22,552 nucleotides of DNA, from positions 1 through 22,552 of the forward strand of contig JAGXOB010000015.1 of the NCBI GenBank assembly GCA_019894735.1. The letters run 5' to 3'. This document shows positions 17,401-22,552 of the stretch, in pieces; the stretch's first letter is position 1; each line of letters starts with the position of its first letter. The translations under genes were made by a program, and so were the position numbers. The DNA comes from Promethearchaeota archaeon (GTDB lineage Archaea; Asgardarchaeota; Lokiarchaeia; Sigynarchaeales; SOKP01). Under the pieces are notes generated by a model that saw nothing but the letters and a program-made list of their open reading frames with translations, ran no database searches and was not told where the DNA came from.

Positions 17401-18482
17401 CCGAAGCGTTAAATAGATATAAAGAAGCTTTAGAAATTGAAGAACAACTAGGCAACCTTACAAACCAAGCAACAATTATCCGTAAGATTGGAGATATTTT
17501 TAAAGATCAAGATCATTATCAAGAAGCTTTGAAATGGTATCAAGAAGCATATAAACTTTTTGACGAAATTGAGAATCTTGAAGGCAACGCGGACTGTTTT
17601 GAAAGCATAGGATTAATCTATCAAGAATTAGACAATTATCCTGAAGCTCTCAAGTGGAACAATGAAGCATATAAAGTTTCAGAACAAATATATGATGATG
17701 AAAGAAAAGCGAGAGTTCTTTGTAGAATTGGCGTGCTCTTCCATAAACAAGGTGTCTATAAAGATGCTTTTAAGCGATATAATCTGGCACTTGATCTATT
17801 TGATCAAATTGGAGACTTAAATGGAAAATCGTATTGCTTGAATAAAGTAGGGTTAGTATATCAAGATCGTGGTGATTACAGTCAAGCACTTAAGTGGTAC
17901 GATCGTGGAACAAAACTTTTTAAAGTTTTAGGCCCATCTAATGAGAAAGCTGAAAATCTATTCAATACTGCTATGATCTATAGAGATCAAGGATTATATC
18001 TTGACGCGTTGAAGACATTCGAAGAATCTTTGAACATAGACGACGAGTTAAAGAACTATTCCCGAAAAGCAGAAAGCCTTAATAACATAGGGTTAATATA
18101 TTTAGACGAAGGTAATTATACTGTGGCGCTAAAACGATTCGAGGATGCTGCACAACTAGCAGAGCGGACCGAAGACAGGAAAAATATCGCTAAATATACG
18201 AATAACGTAGGTTTAGCACATATAAATGAGGGAAAATATACCGAAGCGTGGAAAAAATGTAATCAAGCTTTAAAAATATATGAGGAGCTTGAAGATAGCG
18301 AAGGAATCGCAGAAAGTCAATATAGATTAGGATTAACTTACCTAGAACAGAAATCTTACGCTGAAGCTTTAAAAAATCATCAAGACGCGCTTAATACGCT
18401 TGTTCAAGCTGGTGCGGAGAAATTACCCTTAGTAAAAGTTATCAGAAGCAACATAAAGCTAATTAAGAGCAAAACTAAATAA
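14415..18482 (+). CDS. SIR2-like NADase-domain protein fused to 25 tetratricopeptide repeats
   Basis: The N-terminal 300 residues carry a SIR2-like NAD-binding domain: G-A-G-A-S at 31-35, T-T-N-F-D at 118-122, the catalytic-position His in H-G-S (169-171), and G-Y-S-G-K-N-D at 225-231. The zinc-binding Cys of deacetylase sirtuins are absent, as in SIR2-type NAD-consuming effectors of antiviral systems. Residues 336-1335 are exactly 25 TPR units of 40 residues without any insertion, each with a G-x-I-Y/F turn, an A-L helix core and a closing N-L. They form a large superhelix of the kind that senses partners. A 20-residue basic tail ends the protein. By analogy with SIR2-Avs, SIR2-TPR and DSR proteins, I infer a sensor-effector that depletes NAD when triggered; no activity is shown. 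No ATG precedes the domain: the start is TTG at 14415, with TTG at 14430 as an alternative. It appears to be transcribed alone. Confidence 0.9.
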   Translation: MGEKNLSSIKKSSLNINKLISEDEKLTFLVGAGASVESPSQLPSASETIKALVKYSCSKSEIDKILKLEDLPFEILAGIILESLDDVKFLDFYQESDKPNLEHFVLAEMIKKGHFIITTNFDFLLEYALLQSDIPKKKIVPVITEKDYERFSDPEKLYRSGKFPVYKIHGSPKNIITGEDTRKSFITTLKLIGLNQTKNNLIQLEPYKAQFLENTSKERTLIIMGYSGKNDYDLISTLKIMNDLKNLIWINHISDNKAKEDLYEVGKPTSSELSGLDDLDQHLTEIKRLNDSVNVFRLNINTSMFLKKLFKSKEELSDDKFEIDLMEWLKSNVNEPNELTKLYISNKVYFETKNYNDSLRCLERIFRLSEDSGDNQWKAISLMEMGIIYYTQLNYKDAVEWLRKALISQLKIKVFPQVRSIFKYLGLSYQAQKNNTEAIKNFEFALKENEKIKDYNEKSKIFKQIGLIYQNQENYEKALEYFESAIKLNEKSENLAEKALNYKLKGKIYYSKKNYDIALNNFKQALEINETLENLEDKAEILNFIGRISHDMGDSLTGLEKCNEALKLYNLLQNLEGKLDVLNSIGSIYRDQWNYPKAFDYFEEGFQIAEQMGNTLLLAKFSNQLGSIFQKQDKHFEALKWFEDSLLFFDQAGVVKGKVDVLRNMGLINKEQKSYPKALKRFESAFEIYEQLEDLDSQASILTTIGQIYLDQRNFVASLSNFEEAFRIYGETENLEGNAETLKNIGNYYAEQANFKDALSRYEDALEIIKKIGKVDKKAELLNMIGVIFQDQGDYSQALQKFEEAFEIFSKDNNMEGKIESLHLMGKNFHYIGKNNIALEKFEEAIKIAEQIGNLHKKSVCLNISGKIFRDQWDFVEALKRYEEALLIADQLGHLEEQVEILNVIGEIYQAQKHYPEAVRRFNEAIYVSESLGNLEVKADIFTSIGDIYFDEDNHLEALKLYEEALTIDDQLGNMKGKAHRLTCIGNIFLVRKKHPEALNRYKEALEIEEQLGNLTNQATIIRKIGDIFKDQDHYQEALKWYQEAYKLFDEIENLEGNADCFESIGLIYQELDNYPEALKWNNEAYKVSEQIYDDERKARVLCRIGVLFHKQGVYKDAFKRYNLALDLFDQIGDLNGKSYCLNKVGLVYQDRGDYSQALKWYDRGTKLFKVLGPSNEKAENLFNTAMIYRDQGLYLDALKTFEESLNIDDELKNYSRKAESLNNIGLIYLDEGNYTVALKRFEDAAQLAERTEDRKNIAKYTNNVGLAHINEGKYTEAWKKCNQALKIYEELEDSEGIAESQYRLGLTYLEQKSYAEALKNHQDALNTLVQAGAEKLPLVKVIRSNIKLIKSKTK
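15420..18419 (+). repeat. Tandem 120-base coding repeat (25 TPR units)
   Basis: These bases encode the 25 TPR units of the SIR2-TPR gene. The period is exactly 120 bases throughout. Units are diverged at DNA level, with recurrent words such as GAAGC(T/G)TTA and GATCAA at the same phase. This is a coding repeat, not a CRISPR or satellite array. Confidence 0.85.
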
Positions 18483-18483
18483 A

Positions 18484-18575
18484 ATTTACTTCCTATTTTT
18501 AAATTATTTTAAAATTTATTTCTTTCTTATTTCTGAATCGTTATTTCTATTTCATTTCGTGTTTTCTTTCTAATT
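18484..18575 (+). terminator. T-rich terminator tract after the SIR2-TPR gene
   Basis: Repeated runs of four to five T on the plus strand follow the stop codon directly, with no clear hairpin. This is the common form of archaeal terminator, and it fits the convergent layout with the MBL-fold gene. Confidence 0.35.
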
Positions 18576-18648
18576 TTCACGATTAACCAAGGCAAGACTT
18601 TATCATACGCAATATAAAAATAAGGAGTTCCTTGACATCCAAAATTAG

Positions 18649-18685
18649 AAAAAAAAATGTGCACTCCATTAAAGCCCTTAAGGGC
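18649..18685 (-). terminator. Hairpin plus T-run terminator of the MBL-fold gene
   Basis: GCCCTTAAGGGC (18674-18685) is a perfect palindrome overlapping the stop codon of the MBL-fold gene. It can fold as a four-pair GC stem with a TTAA loop and is followed on the minus strand, about 16 bases later, by nine T (18649-18657). GC-rich symmetry is rare in this AT-rich DNA. Confidence 0.35.
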
Positions 18686-19340
18686 GATTTATTTCCATAT
18701 GTCTCTTAATGAAACTCGTTACTTCACTCGCAGGTTTTATAATGCCAAAATGACCTTCGCAGAGAATATCTGCATTCAAATCTAGGAGTTTTTGCATTGA
18801 TTTTTGATAATCGTCAAGGTTCGATCCGAATGACTTATAGAAGGGTCCGTGAATATCTTGACCAAAAAGAACTTTGGTATTATCAACTTCTACCAAAATG
18901 GTAATAGATCCTGGGGTGTGTCCTGGAGTGTGAATGCACTGGAATTCGTACAAACCTAATCGGATATTTTCTAAGTCTCCTTTAAATCTTCTTTCTAATT
19001 TAACAGGTTTATAATCAACTCCATACCAAGAAGCGGCTGTTTTAGTATCATGACCCTTTTCTTCTATGGCCTCAGCATCCAAATTGTGAGCATAGAATTT
19101 AACTTGCTTATTCAAATTTTTCAAGTCAGAACAAGCGGCCGTGTGGTCTATGTGAAGATGAGTTAAAATACAGTGTTTAATATCTCTTGGATTTAACCCT
19201 AATTTGCTAATATCCTTTATTAGGTCAATGCTCATTCCACTGTCAATTAAAACAAGACCTTCCTCACTATTAGTGTTTACTAAATAGACTGAGCAGCCTG
19301 AATCGCCAACATGGTAAATATCCTTAGTAACTTCTTTCAT
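18678..19340 (-). CDS. Metallo-beta-lactamase-fold hydrolase (glyoxalase II-like)
   Basis: This is a compact MBL-fold hydrolase with a full di-metal site: H61-x-H63-x-D65-H66 (T-H-L-H-I-D-H), H141 in H-T-P-G-H-T-P-G-S, D162 in F-G-Q-D, and H197 in E-G-H. The early V-Y-L-V and L-I-D-S-G strands are also typical. Its 220 residues match stand-alone members related to glyoxalase II and teichoic-acid/thioester hydrolases. No rhodanese or flavodoxin domain is attached. The substrate cannot be told from the sequence. Its ATG is 64 bases downstream of the PAP2 gene on the same strand, so the two may share a transcript. Confidence 0.88.
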   Translation of the reverse strand: MKEVTKDIYHVGDSGCSVYLVNTNSEEGLVLIDSGMSIDLIKDISKLGLNPRDIKHCILTHLHIDHTAACSDLKNLNKQVKFYAHNLDAEAIEEKGHDTKTAASWYGVDYKPVKLERRFKGDLENIRLGLYEFQCIHTPGHTPGSITILVEVDNTKVLFGQDIHGPFYKSFGSNLDDYQKSMQKLLDLNADILCEGHFGIIKPASEVTSFIKRHMEINRP

Positions 19341-19404
19341 CTAAATTGCCCCTATCTAAGAATCTACATTATTAAAAAAAATATTAAATTGTAAAAGAAA
19401 AGTT

Positions 19405-20214
19405 TTAATCTGATTTTTTTCGCTGTTTGTAAAATCTAGTATATAGAAATATCGAGACAATTGTAGCCGCACCCGTTGAGAAGAGAACATCAGAAGCGTA
19501 GTGAGCACCAACAGCAATTCTAGAGAGTCCAACAAATAAACCCCATCCAACGACTAAAATAATCGTCAGTATTCTAAGTGGATCTTTAATTTCACGGTCT
19601 TTAACAGTTATTAACAACGGTAAAAACATCCATCCCATTGCAGCGTGCCCTGAGGGAAAGGAACTACCTCCCGCAGCTATACCCGGTGGAAAAAACCATG
19701 CAGTAAAGTTCATAAAGCCGGGATCTAAATCTCTAAACCGAATTCTTCCGCACAAAATCTTCGTGATTTGGACAAATACGAGGGGGTTAATTACTGCTAA
19801 AAGCGCAATTATACCAGATATCTTTCTATAATTCTTCCAGTCTTTATTCCATGTTATTACAACGTAAAGAGTTAATGATATTATTAAGCTCCATCCAGTT
19901 TTAGTAAAACTTTCATTCCCAATTAATAAAATAAACAGTATACCAATAGTAATTCCTAGGTAGGCAGGTATTTTCTGCAATTTTAAACTTGTAAAAAGAC
20001 TTCCAAGGAGTGTTCCTAAAGCTATAGCTATAAGAGCATACCCTGGAGTTTCCCCATATTCGGCTCCAAAATTCCCCCAAATGGATGCTTCGTCAACAAC
20101 AGCTATTGAAATAGCTAAATCAGAAAAACCAAAAATTATGGCTAAGACTACCCAAGTTATAAGCGCAATAAAGGTTATCTTTTTAATTCCTAACCAATTT
20201 GTTCTTTTTAACAT
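19405..20214 (-). CDS. PAP2-family membrane phosphatase
   Basis: This is an integral membrane phosphatase of the PAP2/type-2 phosphatidic acid phosphatase family, acting on lipid or polyprenyl phosphates at the membrane. Hydrophobic segments lie at about 12-40, 58-76, 83-100, 107-122, 133-151, 192-204 and 214-232. The three signature blocks are K152-x6-R159, P187-S-G-H190, and S231-R-x5-H238-x3-D242; the two His and the Asp form the catalytic set. In the first block the usual Pro after Arg is Phe160, a mild deviation. It could recycle undecaprenyl-like (dolichyl) carriers or make archaeal lipid precursors; the sequence does not decide. It is divergent from the VTT-domain gene. Confidence 0.9.
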   Translation of the reverse strand: MLKRTNWLGIKKITFIALITWVVLAIIFGFSDLAISIAVVDEASIWGNFGAEYGETPGYALIAIALGTLLGSLFTSLKLQKIPAYLGITIGILFILLIGNESFTKTGWSLIISLTLYVVITWNKDWKNYRKISGIIALLAVINPLVFVQITKILCGRIRFRDLDPGFMNFTAWFFPPGIAAGGSSFPSGHAAMGWMFLPLLITVKDREIKDPLRILTIILVVGWGLFVGLSRIAVGAHYASDVLFSTGAATIVSIFLYTRFYKQRKKSD

Positions 20215-20389
20215 CTTCTTCTAATTATATTTTTATCAATTTACTCAATAATAATTTGATAGTTAGAATTTACTTATTTTCTTTTCATTTTATAATCTCG
20301 TTTTTTGTAAAACAATTGAATTATCACCACTGTAAGTAATTCTTTGAAAAAGAAAATAATAATTATTATAGAAATTTAAATTAGATATT

Positions 20390-20398
20390 ACTTAAAAG
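20390..20398 (+). promoter_or_regulatory. TATA-box promoter of the VTT/DedA gene
   Basis: ACTTAAAAG is centred about 26 bases before the ATG at 20420. This favours that ATG over the TTG at 20411 and predicts a leaderless transcript. Confidence 0.4.
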
Positions 20399-20419
20399 TT
20401 ATAAAATGAATTGATAACC

Positions 20420-21229
20420 ATGGAAGAGAAAAAGGACATTGATTCATCTTCTTCTAAATTAAAAAAGTATATCAAAAACTTATTTGATTTTTCTCAATAT
20501 AGCATAAAGACTATATTATACATTATCTTATTTGTTGCATTAGTTGTGCTTTCCTTATTCATATTATACTATAATTATTTTATCGATACAACTTTCGTTT
20601 ATACAATTGTCGCAAAATGGTTTGTCAACCCAATTTACGATTTACAATTTTTAGGAATATTCTTATTTATTGGTATTATGGCGATACAAGGGTTAATAGT
20701 TCCAATCCCTTCCGAAGTAGTACTCTTAGCTACGGGGATGATCTGGGGGTGGTTATTTGGTGGTATTATGGGTATTATTGGTTCAATGGCTGCGAGTTTA
20801 TTGTGTTTCTATATAAGTAGGAGAGGAGGAAGACCTTTAGCAAAAAAATTTGTTGGTGAAAGTGGACTTGCAATGGCAGATAAATTGATCAATAAATATG
20901 GGACTAAGGCAATAATAGTTTTGAGATTTATACCTTTCATCTCCTTTGATGTAATTTCATACGCATCTGGTTTGGTAGATATAGATGTTAAGAGATATTC
21001 AATTGGGACATTAATAGGCTCAATTTTTCGAGCTTTCTTTTACTCCATATGGGGTGCCTTGCTGGGATTCACACCCCCTATTAATACTACAAATATTGAA
21101 GAAATGCGAGCTCAATCAGAAGTGTTTAACGTAATTTTATTAGTCGTTTTGGGAATTCTTGTTCTAATGTTTGTATTGTACTATTTGATAAGCAAGCATT
21201 ACGCAAAGAAAATCGATAAAACTGAATGA
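20420..21229 (+). CDS. VTT/DedA-family membrane protein
   Basis: This is a membrane protein with the VTT domain shared by DedA, TVP38/TMEM64 and TMEM41B/VMP1, which move or scramble phospholipids and polyprenyl-phosphate carriers. After a charged N-terminus there is one long membrane helix (31-54). The VTT core follows at about 75-215: the re-entrant P-I-P-S-E motif (95-99), a G-x-x-x-G helix, a basic loop with G-R-P-L-A-K-K (137-143), R-F-I-P-F (169-173), Y-A-S-G-L (181-185) and a final helix. Another helix closes the protein at about 237-256. It lies next to the PAP2 gene in divergent orientation; both could serve lipid-carrier recycling, an inference from families only. The start was chosen from TATA spacing. 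Confidence 0.9.
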   Translation: MEEKKDIDSSSSKLKKYIKNLFDFSQYSIKTILYIILFVALVVLSLFILYYNYFIDTTFVYTIVAKWFVNPIYDLQFLGIFLFIGIMAIQGLIVPIPSEVVLLATGMIWGWLFGGIMGIIGSMAASLLCFYISRRGGRPLAKKFVGESGLAMADKLINKYGTKAIIVLRFIPFISFDVISYASGLVDIDVKRYSIGTLIGSIFRAFFYSIWGALLGFTPPINTTNIEEMRAQSEVFNVILLVVLGILVLMFVLYYLISKHYAKKIDKTE

Positions 21230-21310
21230 GCCTAGGATATTTCATTATTCGATACTTATTTATATTTTCCTTCTATAAGTTTATATTGATTAAGATTGTA
21301 ATTAGATTTA

Positions 21311-21320
21311 ATAAAATATA
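21311..21320 (+). promoter_or_regulatory. TATA-box promoter of the small membrane protein gene
   Basis: ATAAAATATA is centred about 26 bases before the ATG at 21342, giving a leaderless transcript that may continue into the overlapping hydrolase gene. Confidence 0.4.
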
Positions 21321-21341
21321 AACATAAACGGTTTCATTAAT

Positions 21342-21791
21342 ATGAATAAGGAAAAGTATGGTAAAGCAGCGATTAAAAATCTGAGTAATATTGGGATTTT
21401 TATCCATATAATAACACTCTCACTAGCAATTTTCTACTTTATTTTTCCAGCGAATTCGGTTTTATACGATATCTTCGGTTGTACTTTAATCTCCTCCTGG
21501 TTTCTAAATGCAATTCTTATCTACGCCTTAGATAGATTTCTAAATAAAAGTGTTCAGATCGGAAAAAAACTCAATAAAATCTCTTATTATTATCTCGCAT
21601 TATTTATCGCAAGCATTCTGCTTATGCTATTCGGTGTAATTTTCTCTAGTTTTATGATAAGTGGCATTCTTTTGGTACTTGGAAACATAATGATAATTTC
21701 TGGTTTTGTAATTACTTCGTTTTACGGATTGCATTTCAGCATTATGACATATACTAATATTGATACTAGAGGTGTATGGAAATTTGAATGA
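21342..21791 (+). CDS. Four-helix membrane protein of unknown function
   Basis: A 149-residue protein that I do not recognise. Four hydrophobic segments are visible at about 15-35, 41-62, 82-105 and 107-130, with a short basic loop (65-80) between the second and third. The N-terminus is basic and the C-terminus short and polar. There is no signal peptide, cysteine pair or enzymatic motif. The stop codon overlaps the start region of the following alpha/beta hydrolase gene, so the two are probably translated from one message and may work together at the membrane. Confidence 0.75.
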   Translation: MNKEKYGKAAIKNLSNIGIFIHIITLSLAIFYFIFPANSVLYDIFGCTLISSWFLNAILIYALDRFLNKSVQIGKKLNKISYYYLALFIASILLMLFGVIFSSFMISGILLVLGNIMIISGFVITSFYGLHFSIMTYTNIDTRGVWKFE

Positions 21792-22552
21792 ATCTAAAAC
21801 TGTGAAGTATTTAAAGCATTTTTTAAGAATATTGTGCTATATTACTTTGTCTGTGGGCATTATTTTTACAATAGTATTGCTAGTTCCAATAAGAAACAGT
21901 CTACTAGTTGCATTATCGTATTTTCTCACCCAGATCACCGGTTTTCTAATGTTTCTGTATTTACCAACAACTCTACTCCTTTTAAAATTAACTCAGAAAA
22001 AGCGTTTTAAGAACTGGAATAGACTAACAATTTTGGTTATAGGGCTTTCAATAACTTTTGTAAATGCCTTACCTCTTATGTCGGTTCCAATTACAGTTCA
22101 AACTGCAGAAAACGAGTTTAGTGCGGCATATGGAACAGATTGGCGGTCTCAAATCCCTCAATCTGCTGAAAATTATTTCCTACCGACCCAATTTAATCTT
22201 TACAATTATTTTTTAGGATTCCCTCACAAAGATTGTAACTTTCAAACCGACATCTTATATTACGATGATGATGGAATTCGCTTGTATTTTGATGTGTATT
22301 ATCCAAAAGGTAATGCTTCGAATTTACCCGGAAATGGTAGTATCGTAATTAAGATTCACGGTGGAAGTTGGCAATATGGCGATAAAGGTTTGGGGAATGT
22401 CCTCGTGTTAAATAAATATCTCGCTTCTCAAGGATATATTGTTTTTGATATTCAATATGGATTGTTTGATTCTGGAAGTTCTTCTTTTATTCCAACACCA
22501 GATTATGTAAAAGGCAATTTTACTTTACACGATATGGTATATCAAATAGGAG
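21784..22552 (+). CDS. Membrane-anchored alpha/beta hydrolase (esterase-like), 3' end outside the window
   Basis: This open frame runs off the right edge. The first 100 residues hold three membrane segments (about 15-36, 40-70 and 80-100). An extracellular or lumenal linker follows, then the start of an alpha/beta-hydrolase domain: strand Y-Y-D-D-D-G-I-R-L-Y-F-D-V-Y-Y-P, strand I-V-I-K-I, and the oxyanion-hole motif H-G-G-S-W (His about 192). That motif is typical of hormone-sensitive-lipase/BD-FAE-type carboxylesterases. The nucleophile elbow and the rest of the triad lie beyond the window. Possible starts are TTG 21784, overlapping the previous stop by eight bases, or GTG 21802; the ATG at 21788 is in another frame and stops after five codons. 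Esterase activity is inferred from the fold motif. Confidence 0.75.
   Translation, partial: MNESKTVKYLKHFLRILCYITLSVGIIFTIVLLVPIRNSLLVALSYFLTQITGFLMFLYLPTTLLLLKLTQKKRFKNWNRLTILVIGLSITFVNALPLMSVPITVQTAENEFSAAYGTDWRSQIPQSAENYFLPTQFNLYNYFLGFPHKDCNFQTDILYYDDDGIRLYFDVYYPKGNASNLPGNGSIVIKIHGGSWQYGDKGLGNVLVLNKYLASQGYIVFDIQYGLFDSGSSSFIPTPDYVKGNFTLHDMVYQIG

Noticed and set aside
15420..18419. Regular 120-base periodicity that might suggest a CRISPR or satellite array
   Set aside because: The period encodes 40-residue TPR units in one open frame, units are diverged, and there are no short identical repeats with unique spacers.
20420..21229. VTT ('SNARE-associated') domain as a eukaryote-like trafficking signature
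   Set aside because: VTT/DedA proteins are found in all domains of life, so it says nothing specific about eukaryote-like membrane traffic.
1..22552. tRNA, rRNA, insertion sequence, integrase or attachment site
   Set aside because: Reading both strands, I saw no cloverleaf-like GC-rich block, no rRNA-like sequence, no transposase or integrase motif, and no terminal repeats.

Overview
The window is AT-rich throughout. It reads as a chromosomal segment of an archaeon, most likely from the Asgard group (Lokiarchaeia-like). This placement is inferred from several signs taken together: three MPN/JAMM proteins with long helical tails like the eukaryotic MPN subunits, a protein with two tandem roadblock/LC7 domains, archaeal TATA boxes about 25-27 bases upstream of start codons (mostly leaderless genes), and an archaeal-type magnesium-chelatase-like AAA/VWA fusion. 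No rRNA, tRNA or marker gene is present to confirm it.

Left part (1-10.3 kb). A membrane protein with two cytosolic winged-helix-like modules (63-2378, minus) lies divergent to a 95-residue small protein (2546-2833, plus). Next comes a two-gene minus-strand operon encoding two paralogous MPN-domain proteins with long coiled-coil tails. The upstream gene keeps all the JAMM metal and catalytic residues, whereas the downstream one has Gln in place of the catalytic Glu. A minus-strand gene for a zinc-ribbon protein with no ordinary start codon follows. Divergent from it is a third MPN paralogue, and then a fused ChlI-ChlD-like AAA+/VWA ATPase. An active/inactive MPN pair with coiled coils recalls eukaryotic BRCC36-Abraxas/KIAA0157 or Rpn11-Rpn8 arrangements. 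This is the strongest candidate for an undescribed system here, but no ubiquitin, E1 or E2 gene is in view.

Middle part (10.3-18.5 kb). An ATP-grasp ligase is followed by a double-roadblock protein, a coiled-coil protein ending in a degenerate PLD/TrmB-like domain, and a HisJ-type PHP phosphatase. Then comes a 1355-residue protein with an N-terminal SIR2-like NAD-binding domain and exactly 25 consecutive 40-residue TPR units. The SIR2-TPR protein looks like an NAD-consuming immune effector/sensor fusion, although its neighbours are not recognisable defence genes.

Right part (18.5-22.55 kb). These are ordinary metabolic and membrane genes: a metallo-beta-lactamase-fold hydrolase, a PAP2 lipid phosphatase, a VTT/DedA membrane protein, a four-helix membrane protein, and a membrane-anchored alpha/beta hydrolase cut by the window end. 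Apart from the first 62 bases, every intergenic gap is under about 260 bases. The gaps hold TATA-like promoters, T-rich terminator-like tracts and one inverted repeat.
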